A stretch of 64,000 bases of DNA from JACKBC01 sp041391125 (GCA_041391125.1 JAWKON010000004.1:124001-188000); one strand, 5' to 3'; shown: positions 24,808 to 33,836, counted from the stretch's first letter. Made by a program: numbers and translations. Notes: generated by a model from the letters alone, not told the origin.

Positions 24808-25746
24808 ATGGACAAACTCAACGCCACATTCTACAACTTCACCCAACAGGTGCAGGGCGCGCTTTACGGCGCGCTCTTCGTCGGACAAAACAAACTAAGC
24901 GAACCATTGCCCACGCTGCCGCCGCTTATACAGGTGCGCGGCGGCTATGCCGAAAGCCCCGGCTGGTTTATGGTGCAGGCCAGCGAGTTTGACCCGCAAC
25001 CGCTGACTGTGGCTAATCTGCGCGTGCGCGACATTTACGCATCAGAGCGGATTGTGGCCGCGCTGCTGGAGCTGCTAGCGGGCGAACAGTGGCTCCAGCG
25101 CCGGGGCGAAGCGTACTATCTGACGCCAGCCGGGCGCGATCTGTTGGCCACAATTCGCCAACGCGCTCGCCTCCTCTTGGACGTGATGGAGGCGCCGCTG
25201 CCGCAACCCGCAATGGAACAATTGGAAAGTTTGTTGGCTAGGATCATCGACGCCTCGCTGCAAGCCGCCACGCCACCCGGCGCATGGTGCCTGGCTCATT
25301 CGCGTAATCGCGCGCCGGCGGCTGACGCGCCGCTCTTTCTGCGCATCAACCAATATTTTAGCGATCTTAACGCCTTCCGCGATGACGCCCACATGGCGGC
25401 CTGGCAGCCGCTGGGCATTAACGGCCACGCCTGGGAAACCTTTGCGCTAATTTATGCGGGGCAGGCCGCATCCGCCGCCGAGGTGTATGCCAAACTGCCG
25501 TTTCGCGGTTATGCCGAAGAAGAGTATAAAGCGGCTTTGCTGGCGCTGACACAGCGGGGTTGGCTGGCCAATAATGGCGATACTTTTGCCGTGACGGCAG
25601 CGGGTGAGCAGGAATGGACGGCCGTGGAAAAGCGCACCAATGGCTATTTCTACGCGCCGTGGACCACACTCACCGATGCCGAGGTGGATGAAGTACGTCA
25701 ATTGCTGGAAAATTTGCATGAACGGGCGCAGATTCTAGCAAAGTAA
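24808..25746 (+). CDS. Winged-helix (MarR-like) DNA-binding protein
   Basis: A 312-residue soluble protein I do not recognise as a named family. It has two wHTH-like modules: residues about 70-115 (RDIYASERIVAALLEL, then GEAYYLTPAGRDLL) and about 215-275 (AEVYAKLPFRGYAEEEYKAA, then NGDTFAVTAAGEQEW). The repeated yYLTpaGr/fAVTaaGe wing motif supports a duplicated MarR-like winged helix, and similar proteins have been called helix-turn-helix transcriptional regulators. It lies 86 bp after the DUF1703 gene on the same strand. No known ligand-binding domain is visible. Confidence 0.7.
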   Translation: MDKLNATFYNFTQQVQGALYGALFVGQNKLSEPLPTLPPLIQVRGGYAESPGWFMVQASEFDPQPLTVANLRVRDIYASERIVAALLELLAGEQWLQRRGEAYYLTPAGRDLLATIRQRARLLLDVMEAPLPQPAMEQLESLLARIIDASLQAATPPGAWCLAHSRNRAPAADAPLFLRINQYFSDLNAFRDDAHMAAWQPLGINGHAWETFALIYAGQAASAAEVYAKLPFRGYAEEEYKAALLALTQRGWLANNGDTFAVTAAGEQEWTAVEKRTNGYFYAPWTTLTDAEVDEVRQLLENLHERAQILAK

Positions 25747-25755
25747 AGTAGATCA

Positions 25756-26235
25756 TCAGGATGGAGATGTGTTTGCGGTTATTGGCGGCTGAAACACGCG
25801 ACGAAACGTAAACGCCTGTGGCGCATCACCGTGCTGCGCCAGCCATTCCAACCTTTCCTTGGCTTCGGCGGGCGTGGGTGTATGGCCCGCCGCTACCCAC
25901 CACATGACAAAGTGCGGCGTCTCAATTTTGCTGAACCACTCTTTTTTGCGGCGTAAAAAGTGGGCGTGCCGGCTTTTGTACACATAGTTTTTCAGATCGT
26001 CCACCGTCTCCCACACGGACAGGTTGACGATGATCATCTCATCCTCAAAGACGCGCACGCTGGTGGCGTCGCCATTCTCGGTCTGCAAGCGCCACACAAA
26101 GCCAGGGCTATCATCCGCCACGGCATTGATCGGCGCCAACCCCGCCACAAAATCGGCCATAATCGGATCGTCCAACGGCGCAATCACACGCGCCACGTTG
26201 ACTTGGGCCAGGTGAAAAGAGGTTGTTTTGTTCAT
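25756..26235 (-). CDS. DUF3291 family protein
   Basis: A 159-residue protein of the DUF3291 family, a small ferredoxin-like (antibiotic monooxygenase-type) alpha/beta fold. Signature phrases: FHLAQVNVARVIAPLDDP at 6-23, DFVAGLAPINAVADDSPGFVWRL in two adjacent stretches, IIVNLSVWETVDDLKNYVYKS, and VMWWVAAGHTPTPAEAKERL. Function unknown. Start ATG 26235 is chosen because AAAGGAGG sits 7 bp upstream, rather than the longer frame into the repeat. Confidence 0.9.
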   Translation of the reverse strand: MNKTTSFHLAQVNVARVIAPLDDPIMADFVAGLAPINAVADDSPGFVWRLQTENGDATSVRVFEDEMIIVNLSVWETVDDLKNYVYKSRHAHFLRRKKEWFSKIETPHFVMWWVAAGHTPTPAEAKERLEWLAQHGDAPQAFTFRRVFQPPITANTSPS

Positions 26236-26258
26236 TGCAAGCCCTCCTTTACATATCA

Positions 26259-26347
26259 AGTGTTGCGTATTGCGTGAACCCGTTGAGGATCTGGTAACGA
26301 TGCAAGACGCTATACCGGTACACGCAACCCGCAACTCGCAACCCGCC
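26259..26347. repeat. GCGTATTGCGTG-family repeat between DUF3291 and GDSL genes
   Basis: Contains TGTTGCGTATTGCGTGAACC, then GTTGAGGATC, then CCGGTACACGC and three CGCAACtCGCAAC-like words. It pairs with itself as a long imperfect palindrome and is a third copy of the family seen at 2797-2884. Its right end supplies the last codons of the GDSL gene. Confidence 0.7.
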
Positions 26348-27059
26348 TCACTTCCCCCAACGCCTCCACCACATACGGATAGATCGTCTCCACCACCACC
26401 GCATAGCCCGCCGCCGTGGGGTGTATGGAATCGGGCTGGTTGAGGCTGGGGATGCCGCCCACATTTTCCAGGAAGAAGGGGATGAGAATCACGTCGTATC
26501 TAGCGGCCACGGCGGGGTATATGGCGCGGAACTTTTCCGTGTAGTCCGCACCCATATTTTCCACAATCTGCATGCCGGCCAGCACCACCGTTACATCGTT
26601 CTTCTGAAACGTGGCCACCAATTCGTCAATGTTTTGCTCGGTCAGCGCCGGGTCAATGCCGCGCAGACCGTCGTTGGGGCCGGTCTCCAGAATGACAATA
26701 TCGGGCTGCAGCGTCAGCACCCACTGCACGCGCGACAGCGCGGCGCTGCTGGTCTCGCCGCCCACCCCGGCGTTGATCACGGTCACATCGTAGCCATTGT
26801 CGCGCAGCTTGCGCTCGAGTTGCGCCGGATAAGCATCTTCCAGATCCACGCCATTCCCCTCGGTCAAGCTGTCGCCCATGGCCACAATGGTGATGGCGGA
26901 GTCAGCATCGGTTTCCGCAGACGCGGTCGTTGCAGATATTGGAGTCGGTGACGGTGCGGGCGTGGCTTGGGTACGCGAGCCACAGCCATTTAGCCCAAAT
27001 AGCGCAGTTAACAGGGCAAAAAGTATATATCGTATTGGCATAAGCGTATTTTTAGACAT
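26310..27059 (-). CDS. SGNH/GDSL hydrolase lipoprotein (TesA/arylesterase-like)
   Basis: A 249-residue exported lipoprotein esterase. The lipobox is LFGLNGC (Cys26), followed by a Pro/Ser/Thr linker. Block I AMGDSLTEGNG has the catalytic Ser64; block II is INAGVGGETSS with the oxyanion Gly; block III is LETGPNDGLRG with Asn; block V DSIHPTAAG has the Asp and His. Such enzymes hydrolyse thioesters, aryl esters or lysophospholipids at the cell surface. The last ~11 residues (RRVASCGLRVPV) come from the neighbouring intergenic repeat, so the original C-terminus probably ended near the EALGE position. Confidence 0.9.
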   Translation of the reverse strand: MSKNTLMPIRYILFALLTALFGLNGCGSRTQATPAPSPTPISATTASAETDADSAITIVAMGDSLTEGNGVDLEDAYPAQLERKLRDNGYDVTVINAGVGGETSSAALSRVQWVLTLQPDIVILETGPNDGLRGIDPALTEQNIDELVATFQKNDVTVVLAGMQIVENMGADYTEKFRAIYPAVAARYDVILIPFFLENVGGIPSLNQPDSIHPTAAGYAVVVETIYPYVVEALGEVRRVASCGLRVPV

Positions 27060-27072
27060 GATGCAAAGAAAT

Positions 27073-27158
27073 TAACGCAAAAGGCGCAAAAGACGCAAAA
27101 GACGCTACCATTTTTCTGTACGCTTGCGTCCCCTGCGTCGTTTGCGTCTCTTGCGTTA
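27073..27158. repeat. ACGCAAAAGACGC palindromic repeat
   Basis: Left arm 27073-27107 (TAACGCAAAAGGCGC, AAAAGACGC words) and right arm 27123-27158 (GCGTC, TTTGCGTCTCTTGCGTTA words) are mutually complementary with mismatches. Related to the element at 6999-7057. It lies between the GDSL gene and the ABC permease stop. Confidence 0.65.
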
Positions 27159-27188
27159 TATAGGCACATTCCTCGAGGATTAACACCC

Positions 27189-29696
27189 TCACTCCTGCGT
27201 CTGCTCGCGTAAAAAGCGAATGGGCCGCTGGCGCAATATAGGAAGAGAAGCCAGCAGCCCCACCAGCATCACCAGTGCCACCGTGCCAATGACCATGATC
27301 GCGCTGGCGCCGAAAAGCGGTGCGTAGCGAATCTCAAAGACACGCGTACTCACAATCCAACTGCTAATCTGCGCCAGCCCCAGCGCGATGGTGGCGCTGA
27401 CCAGCCCCAGCAGGAGATTTTCCAGCGCAAAGACGCGCAGCACAAAACGTCCCTCCGCCCCCAGCACTTTAAAATAGACCGCCTCCTGAATGCGCGCAAA
27501 GCGGGTGGCGTAGACCGAACTCACAATAATCAGCACGCCGGCCACCAGGCTAAAGAGCATGAGAAAGCGCACCACTTGCGAAAGCTGGCGGGCGGTGGCG
27601 GCAAAAGAGGCCACGGCTTCGGTGGCGTTGATCACGCTGATGTTGGGGAATTGGGCCACCACCTGATTTTGTAGGCTGGGGATGGCGGCGGCATCCATGT
27701 GCAGCGCCGAAAAAATGGACTGCGGCGCGTTCTGCAAATCTTGCGGACGGAACACGAAATTGAAAAAGGGACCGATATTTTCGTCGGTCTGCGTGCGGAC
27801 GCTGGTGACGGTGGCCGTCAGCGGCACGCCCTGGATGCGGAAGGCGATGACATCGCCGATTTTAAAGTTGCCCAGCGGCGCCAGTTCATCCAGCACAGAT
27901 ACTTGCGCGCCCGCCACGTTGGGGTCAAAAAGGTCACGCCCCGCCACCAGCGCTTCCGAATCGAGCAGATGGTCACGGTAGGTCAGATTGAACTGGCGGG
28001 CCAGATTTTCGCCGCGGCGCGCCCGCTCTTGTTCGCGATCCACCGGTGTGTTGTTGATGCTGGTGATCAGCCCGCGCACCACCGGGAACAGCTCAATTTC
28101 GGTCTGCGTTTCACCCTCCACCAGCGCTTTAAACGCATCGACCTGATCGGGCTGGATGTCTAGGAAAAAGACGTTGGGCGCATCGTCGGGGTATGAACTG
28201 ACAAAGGCGGCATCCAGATTCTGCTCGACCAGATAGATCGTGAAAAGTACGGCCAGCGCCGCCGCCAGCGTAATGATGATGGCGCGGGTGGCGTTGCGCG
28301 GGCGGAAGAGGCCGCGCAGCGCCTGACGTATTTCCAACTGCTTGACGCGCCGCCGCCGCAACAGCCAGAGCACCCCCTCGGTCACCAGCGCCGTCAGCAG
28401 CAGCAACCCCAACACGCTGCCCACAAAGTAGAGGCTGCGGCGCAAAGTCCCGATCTGCCAATAGGCCATGCCAAAGAAGAAAATGATGAGCAGCAGCAGC
28501 GAAAGGATAAAGCGCAGCCCGCGCGGCGTGGGCGTCTCCTCTTTGCGCAGGATAAAGCTGGGGCGCAGTTCCTTGAGCCGATCCAGCGGCAAAAAGGTAA
28601 AGATGGCCACCACCACAATGCCCAGCAGCAAACTCTCGGCCACGACCAGCGGCTGGATGGTGATCTGCACATCGGGCGGCAAAAAGCGGCCCAGCAGCAG
28701 CGGAAAGACCCGCTCCAATCCAAAGCCGCCGGCCAGCCCAATCAGCGTGCCGATGGCGCCCAGAATGGCGATGACGTAGAGAAAGTGGCGGGTTACAAAG
28801 CGGCTGTCCGCCCCCACGGTTTTGACAATGGCTACCGTGTTGTCGCGCTCGCGCAGAAAGGCGGTGATGGCGCTTTGGATGCCAATGCCGGCCAGCAGCA
28901 GCGTAAAGATGGCCACCAAACTCAGAAAATAGAGCAGGTTATTGAAGAAGCGCTGAATGCCCGACTGGCGCGTGCGAAAGGTGGAGACGCGTTCCAGCGC
29001 GGGGTCAGCGGCGGCGTCCAGCTTGTCGGCCACCGCTTCCAGGTTGCGCTCATCCGGCACTTTGAGCAGCGTGCGGTAATTGACGCGGCTGCCCGGTTTG
29101 ATCAGATCCAGCCGTTCGGTGTCGGCGGCGGCCACTAGAATGCGCGGCCCAAACGAGAAAAAGTTGACCGGGCGGTCCGGCTCGCTCAGTTCCACGTCGC
29201 TGATGGTCAGCACGGCCTGGCCCACGTGCAGCGCATCACCCACGTGCAGCCCCAGCCGATCCAAAATGAGCTGCTCCACAATAATGGTGCCGGGTTGCAG
29301 CACATCGCGCAGCGCACGTCCGGAAGCCAGCTTCACTTCGCCATAAAAAGGATAGGCCGGCTCCACAATTTTCAGCTCGGTCAGCAGCGAATCATCCTGC
29401 GTCAGCACCTGCGCCACCGTGTACAGCGTGATGATGGTGGTGGCCTGCGCTTCACCATCGGCGGCGAGCTGCGCGATTACATCCTGCACGGGCTGGCTCA
29501 ACGCATAGCTGGAATCGACCGTGGCGTCACCCGCCATCAGCTCGCGAGCGTCGCTATTGAGCGCCTGGTTGACGCTGGACCCAAAGCTATTGAGCCCCAC
29601 AATGGTCACAATGGAGAGGGCCACGCAGAGGATAAAGATGATCGATTGCTGGCGGGCGGTGGTGAGCTGGCGGCGGATAAAGGTGTAGTGAATCAT
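27189..29696 (-). CDS. ABC transporter permease, FtsX family (YbbP/LolCE-like)
   Basis: An 835-residue permease with eight or so TM segments arranged as two FtsX domains plus a first N-terminal helix (residues about 15-35). FtsX domain 1 starts near LYFLSLVAIFTLLLAGIG and domain 2 near FLMLFSLVAGVLIIVSSVYA; large extracytoplasmic MacB-like domains lie between. This architecture (YbbP) exports or extracts lipophilic substrates by mechanotransmission with a LolD/YbbA-type ATPase. That ATPase is found at 31352-32042, separated from the permease by a DUF1703 gene. ATG 29696 lacks a Shine-Dalgarno sequence because a 7-bp repeat array lies directly upstream; an in-frame GTG at 29759 reads through the array. 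Confidence 0.87.
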   Translation of the reverse strand: MIHYTFIRRQLTTARQQSIIFILCVALSIVTIVGLNSFGSSVNQALNSDARELMAGDATVDSSYALSQPVQDVIAQLAADGEAQATTIITLYTVAQVLTQDDSLLTELKIVEPAYPFYGEVKLASGRALRDVLQPGTIIVEQLILDRLGLHVGDALHVGQAVLTISDVELSEPDRPVNFFSFGPRILVAAADTERLDLIKPGSRVNYRTLLKVPDERNLEAVADKLDAAADPALERVSTFRTRQSGIQRFFNNLLYFLSLVAIFTLLLAGIGIQSAITAFLRERDNTVAIVKTVGADSRFVTRHFLYVIAILGAIGTLIGLAGGFGLERVFPLLLGRFLPPDVQITIQPLVVAESLLLGIVVVAIFTFLPLDRLKELRPSFILRKEETPTPRGLRFILSLLLLIIFFFGMAYWQIGTLRRSLYFVGSVLGLLLLTALVTEGVLWLLRRRRVKQLEIRQALRGLFRPRNATRAIIITLAAALAVLFTIYLVEQNLDAAFVSSYPDDAPNVFFLDIQPDQVDAFKALVEGETQTEIELFPVVRGLITSINNTPVDREQERARRGENLARQFNLTYRDHLLDSEALVAGRDLFDPNVAGAQVSVLDELAPLGNFKIGDVIAFRIQGVPLTATVTSVRTQTDENIGPFFNFVFRPQDLQNAPQSIFSALHMDAAAIPSLQNQVVAQFPNISVINATEAVASFAATARQLSQVVRFLMLFSLVAGVLIIVSSVYATRFARIQEAVYFKVLGAEGRFVLRVFALENLLLGLVSATIALGLAQISSWIVSTRVFEIRYAPLFGASAIMVIGTVALVMLVGLLASLPILRQRPIRFLREQTQE

Positions 29697-29790
29697 AGGG
29701 AGGGAGTAGGGAGTAGGGAGTAGGGAGTAGGGAGTAGGGGTTGGGAATGCGTATCTCACTGCCTAATTCCTACTTCCTACTCCCTACTTC
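29697..29790. repeat. 7-bp GGGAGTA tandem array and inverted partner
   Basis: Five GGGAGTA units at 29702-29736 lie immediately upstream of the permease start. About 30 bp further on, 29768-29789 carries the complementary words TCCTACTTCCTACTCCCTAC, so the gap can fold into a stem. Copy-number change in 7-bp steps would shift the frame from the upstream GTG. Confidence 0.75.
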
Positions 29791-31344
29791 TTATAAGTCT
29801 TCAACGGCCCAGTCGCTAATGTTGCGCGCCGCTTTGTCAAAGGCGATGCCCAGCAAAATGACTTCTTTCTGGCTGTTTTGATAGGCCAGCGCGTATTGCT
29901 TGTTGCGGATCTGGCTAATGGCCTTTTCGCTGGTAGTCATTTTGAATTCGATGATGTAGACCAGATTGTCCAGTTCGAGCACGGCGTCTATGCGCCCCAG
30001 ATTGGTCAGGCGCTCGGCGTAAATTGTAAAGCCAAGCAGGCTCAACGCCAGATAGACCACCGAGTGATAGTAGGCTTCCTCAGAGAGGAACAGGGTGTGC
30101 GGAATGCCGCCAAAGATGGAACGCAGGATGTTGATAAAACCTTCCATATTGCGCGTACGCAACGTCTGTTCCAGCCGATCCAGTAGAGAACTGCTGAGGG
30201 TGGCTTCGCTTGTCCCCAAATAGTCACGCAGCAGATAGTGCTTAAATGCTTGGGACACTTCAAAGTTAGGATAGCCCAGCTCATATTTCTGCCCAATAAT
30301 CGAGTCGTAAGTACGCTTGACGGTGAGATAGCCGGTCTGGAAGAGCAGCGAAAAGATGTCAATGTTGTTCACATCGGCGCGCTCCACAAAGGTGCTGTCG
30401 CCGCCGATCCGCTCCAGATCATAGGCGGGGACGCCCTGTTTGCGCAACAGCTTAATTAGGAATGTAGGCGTGCCGGTAGAAAACCAGTGGTTGGCAAAGC
30501 GCTGCTGTTCCAAAAAGATAAGCGTTGAAAAGGGGACGTAAACGTGATGCACGGCGTCCCACGAATAGCCGTTGTACCAATATTTGACGCGCTCCAGCAT
30601 GGCGTGGCGTTCGCTGCCAAATGTTGCGGCCAGGCGCGTCAGATGGCCGCTAAAGTTGGCCTCCAATTCCTCCTGCGTGTAGCCCAGCAGCGTGGCAAAG
30701 CGCGGATAGAGTGTGATGTCGTGGAGATTGTTCAAATCAGAAAAAATGGCAATCTTGCCATACTTGGACACGCCGGTCAGAAAGGTAAAGTGGATATGGT
30801 TTGCTTCCGAAGATTTGAGGACAGAATAAAAATTTTTGAGCGTTTTAACGTGTTCTTCGACTTTCTCTTCATTTTCGAGCAGATCGGTGATGGGTTTGTC
30901 GTATTCGTCAATCAGGAGTACAACTTTCTTCTCTGTTGAAAGACGTTGAATTAGCTCTAAAAACTTGCCTTTAGCGGTGGACGCGTCCAACGTCACTCCC
31001 TGTTCACTGGCCAACTGATCCATGTAGTGGGCCAGAGCATCTTCCAGACTCATGGACAGATAATCTATATCGTTAAAATTGAGTACAATGACCGGATACG
31101 TCGCCCAATCAATCTGATCTTCGATCCACAGACCGGCAAATAGCTCTTTGCGCCCTTGATAAATCGCTTTAATCGTCGTAACCAGCAGCGATTTGCCAAA
31201 GCGGCGCGGGCGCGACAGGAAGACAAACTTGCCCAGATTCACCAGATCGTAAATCTGGCGCGTCTTGTCCACATAGAGATAGCCCTCTTCACGCAGTTGG
31301 TCAAAGTGTTGAATGCCGATGGGCAGCTTGGGTAGTGTTTGCAT
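29791..31344 (-). CDS. AAA-ATPase / PD-(D/E)XK nuclease fusion (DUF1703 family), copy 2
   Basis: A 517-residue paralogue of the protein at 23168-24721; by eye more than half of positions are identical over the whole length. Walker A SRPRRFGKSLL, Walker B VVLLIDEYDKPITDL, FLTGVSKYGKIAIFSDLNNL, and the nuclease motif RIDAVLELDN with VYIIEFKM are all intact. ATG 31344 lies 7 bp after the stop of the ABC ATPase gene; an upstream TTG at 31368 is possible. It separates an ABC ATPase from its likely permease, suggesting insertion into an existing operon, although no terminal repeats or target duplication are obvious. Confidence 0.87.
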   Translation of the reverse strand: MQTLPKLPIGIQHFDQLREEGYLYVDKTRQIYDLVNLGKFVFLSRPRRFGKSLLVTTIKAIYQGRKELFAGLWIEDQIDWATYPVIVLNFNDIDYLSMSLEDALAHYMDQLASEQGVTLDASTAKGKFLELIQRLSTEKKVVLLIDEYDKPITDLLENEEKVEEHVKTLKNFYSVLKSSEANHIHFTFLTGVSKYGKIAIFSDLNNLHDITLYPRFATLLGYTQEELEANFSGHLTRLAATFGSERHAMLERVKYWYNGYSWDAVHHVYVPFSTLIFLEQQRFANHWFSTGTPTFLIKLLRKQGVPAYDLERIGGDSTFVERADVNNIDIFSLLFQTGYLTVKRTYDSIIGQKYELGYPNFEVSQAFKHYLLRDYLGTSEATLSSSLLDRLEQTLRTRNMEGFINILRSIFGGIPHTLFLSEEAYYHSVVYLALSLLGFTIYAERLTNLGRIDAVLELDNLVYIIEFKMTTSEKAISQIRNKQYALAYQNSQKEVILLGIAFDKAARNISDWAVEDL

Positions 31345-31351
31345 GGCGCGT

Positions 31352-32042
31352 TTATCCAGGCGGGGCAAGTTGGGAAACTTGCCCTACGATGCGGCCGTCC
31401 TGCAGCGTGATGACGCGTTCGGCCAGGGCGGCGATTTCCGGGCTGTGGGTGACCAGCACCAGCGTGGTCTGGCGCTCTTTGTGCAGATCGAGCAGCAGCT
31501 CGAGAATGGCTTGACCGTTTTTGGTGTCCAGGTTGCCGGTAGGCTCGTCGGCAAAGACGATCTTGGGGTTGTTGACCAGGGCGCGGCAGATGGCCACCCG
31601 CTGCTTTTCACCGCCGGAGAGCTGATTGGGGAAATTGTTCATGCGCGCCTGCAAACCGACGCGACGCAGCAGCGCCTCTGCCTTCTCCTGCGCCTGCGCA
31701 TCGCGCGCCAGCTCGGCGGGAAACATGACGTTTTCCAGCGCCGACAGCGAAGGGGCCAGATGAAACGATTGAAAGACAAAGCCAATGGTGCGGTTGCGCA
31801 TGGGGGCCAGCTCGTCTTCGGTCTTGTGTGTGATGTCCACGCCGTCCACACAAAGCCGGCCCGGTGGGGTTGTCCAGCCCGGAGAGCAGGCTGAGCAGCG
31901 TCGATTTGCCGCTGCCGCTGGAGCCTTCGATCACCACAAATTCGCCGTGGGTAATCGAAAGCGAAACTTCATCAAGCACGCGGATCGGGCGTGCGTCGAT
32001 GGTGTAGGTTTTGGTTAGCTCGTGTGCTTCTATAATTTTCAC
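31352..32042 (-). CDS. ABC transporter ATP-binding protein (LolD/MacB type), one frame break
   Basis: About 230 residues. The N-terminal part has KIIEAHELTKTYTIDAR and Walker A EGSSGSGKSTLLSLLSGLD; the C-terminal part in another frame has GVDITHKTEDELAPMRNRTIG, the Q-loop FVFQSFHLAPSLSALENV, signature LSGGEKQRVAICRAL, Walker B KIVFADEPTGNLD and the H-loop VTHSPEIA. The break is near 31860. LolD-type ATPases energise FtsX-family permeases, here most likely the one at 27189-29696. First gene of the three-gene minus-strand run. Confidence 0.87.
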
Positions 32043-32051
32043 AGAGGAATT

Positions 32052-32069
32052 ATAGCATAATTGTGCTAT
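32052..32069. promoter_or_regulatory. ATAGCA-N6-TGCTAT palindrome upstream of the ABC ATPase
   Basis: A 6+6 palindrome with an AT-rich centre lies 10 bp upstream of the ABC ATPase start, overlapping a TATAAT-like hexamer on the minus strand (32054-32049). It could be an operator over the promoter; evidence is positional. Confidence 0.35.
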
Positions 32070-32090
32070 GATAGACGGTAAGAGAAACTG

Positions 32091-33256
32091 CTAAACCCCA
32101 AATATATGCGTCAACACCGTACTCCCTGCCCCGCCCACGCTTTGCAGCAGCGCCCGCTGCGCATTCTTCACCTGATTCTTCCCGGCGCGCCCCGTTAGCT
32201 GCTGCACAATCTCACACGTCTGATAGATCGCCGACGCCCCAATGGGGTGTCCCGCGCCTTGAGCCCGCCCATGGTGCAGATAGGCAGCGGCCCTTGAGCC
32301 CGATCTGGTTTTCCGCCGCCATGCGCCAGCCTTCGCCCGGCTTGGCATAGCCCACGGCCTCCAGCAGCAGACAAGTCATAATCGTAAACGCATCGTGGAC
32401 CTCAAACAGGTCGATGTCGTTGCGATGCACATTGGCCTTACGAAACGCATCGTGCCCCGACTTGGCGGCGGCATACAGGTGCAGCGGATCGGCGCGCTGG
32501 TCTATGCGAAACCAGTCCGTGGCCACGCTGGAGCTGAGAATGTTGACCGGCTGATCGGTGAAGGCGCGCGCTTCGTTGCGCCGGGTCAGCAGCACGGCGG
32601 CGGCGCCATCGCAAATCGGCGCGGCGTCGTACAGGCGCAGCGGCGGCGACACAATGGGCGAACTGGCAATGGTGCGGTTGCTGACGCGCTTGTCTTTAAA
32701 GAGCGCATTCGGATTATGGCGGGCATTGCTATGCGCATTGAGCGAAAAGTTGTTGAAATCCTCAATGGATACGTTGTAGCGCTCCAGATACATCTGCATG
32801 AGCAGCCGCGTTGTGGCTGAGAAGAGAAGCCCCCGTGGGCGCTTCCAGCTCGGCGTCCAGCGCTTTGGCCAGCACCGGCACCACCTGGTCGCGGTCGCTG
32901 CTCATCTTTTCCACGCCCAGCGCAATGGCCGTATGCGCTTCGCCGCTGGCCACGGCAAAATAGGCCATGCGCAGGGCGGCGGCGCCGGTGGCCGTGGCCG
33001 CCCGCACCTGCAAAGCCTCCACCCCACGCAGACCGGCCTCGCTGGCGATGAGCGTGGCAATGTGCTTCTGCCCCTGCAATTCATCGGCCAGCATGTTGCC
33101 CACAAAAAGCGCATCCACCCGCTCAATGCCCGCGTCGGCCAGGGCCAGCCGCGCCGCCGCTGCCCCCATTTCCTTGAGTGATTGGGGGTTCTCTTGCACC
33201 GGCAACTGACCAATGCCCACAATGCTCACCCCGCCGGTGCGGTCTGCTACCCACAT
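32091..33256 (-). CDS. Thiolase-like protein (SCP-x/archaeal type) lacking the nucleophilic Cys, frame-broken
   Basis: About 385 residues across three frames. VSIVGIGQLPVQENPQSLKEM at the start, LALADAGIERVDALFVGNML, then YNVSIEDFNNFSLNAHSNA, FEVHDAFTIMTCLLLE, GEGWRMA, GHPIGASAIYQTCEIV and SVGGAGSTVLTHIFG. Breaks lie near 32805, 32290 and 32255. The GHPIGAS His and EVHDAF His match the SCP-x/archaeal thiolase branch. At the nucleophile position (EAACASG in relatives) the sequence is RAATATG, so the Cys is Thr. It may be a non-condensing partner protein like other thiolase-like proteins. No OB-fold (DUF35) partner is visible next to it. Confidence 0.78.
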
Positions 33257-33285
33257 GGATTCTGTCCGATCATTTGGTTAAATGG

Positions 33286-33345
33286 AAATATTGTGTGTTT
33301 TGTATTGCGCGTTGCGTGAACTGGTTGGCGATCCGTTTACGCCCC
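33286..33345. repeat. GCGTATTGCGTG-family repeat
   Basis: Reads TGTGTTTTGTATTGCGCGTT, GCGTGAACTGGTTGGCGATCC, a degenerate fourth copy of the family at 2797, 8317 and 26259. Located just upstream of the thiolase-like gene. Confidence 0.55.
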
Positions 33346-33380
33346 ACCAATTATAACCGCAATGGCCACCAAGGTAAGAG

Positions 33381-33836
33381 TCAGACCGGTAATGTGCGGG
33401 TCATAAAACTTGCGTTCTCTATTAGTCCCACCACACCGAACCACAGCGTGATCGCGCCTGTGCCGCCCAATGCGCTCTGCACATTCTCTAAATCCTCATG
33501 CACCAGCACCATGCCGCCCCACGTCTCGGCCAGCGCGGCCAAGGCGTGGGCGCTTGCAACATCCGGCGTCAGAATGTAAAGTGAGTCGGCATTCCAGAAA
33601 TTTTCGGGCAAATCGCGCAGTTTGATCAAACCAATGCTGGGCAATTTGCCCGGATTGAAGAAGCAGAAGCTGTCCATCATGGCGGCCTCCCACAGTTCAA
33701 CGGTGCAGCCAAATCGGCCACGATGCGGTCACCGCGATCTCACCGGCGTGCGCCGGATCAATTCAAGCTGGATCTGTTGGACGGTGGCGTTCTGAAGCAA
33801 AATGGGCTGCTCGTTCTTTTCAGCAGATTTTGTCAT
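33381..33836 (-). CDS. Hypothetical protein, frame-broken
   Basis: Not recognised. An AAGGAG site 5 bp before ATG 33836 starts MTKSAEKNEQPILLQNATVQ, QIQLELIRRTPVRSR; the frame then breaks near 33735 and resumes as MMDSFCFFNPGKLPSIGLIK, LRDLPENFWNADSLYILTPD, ending at 33381. The whole would be about 150 residues, soluble and acidic to neutral, with no TM segment or motif. The good ribosome site and codon-like composition support it as a real gene. Confidence 0.5.
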
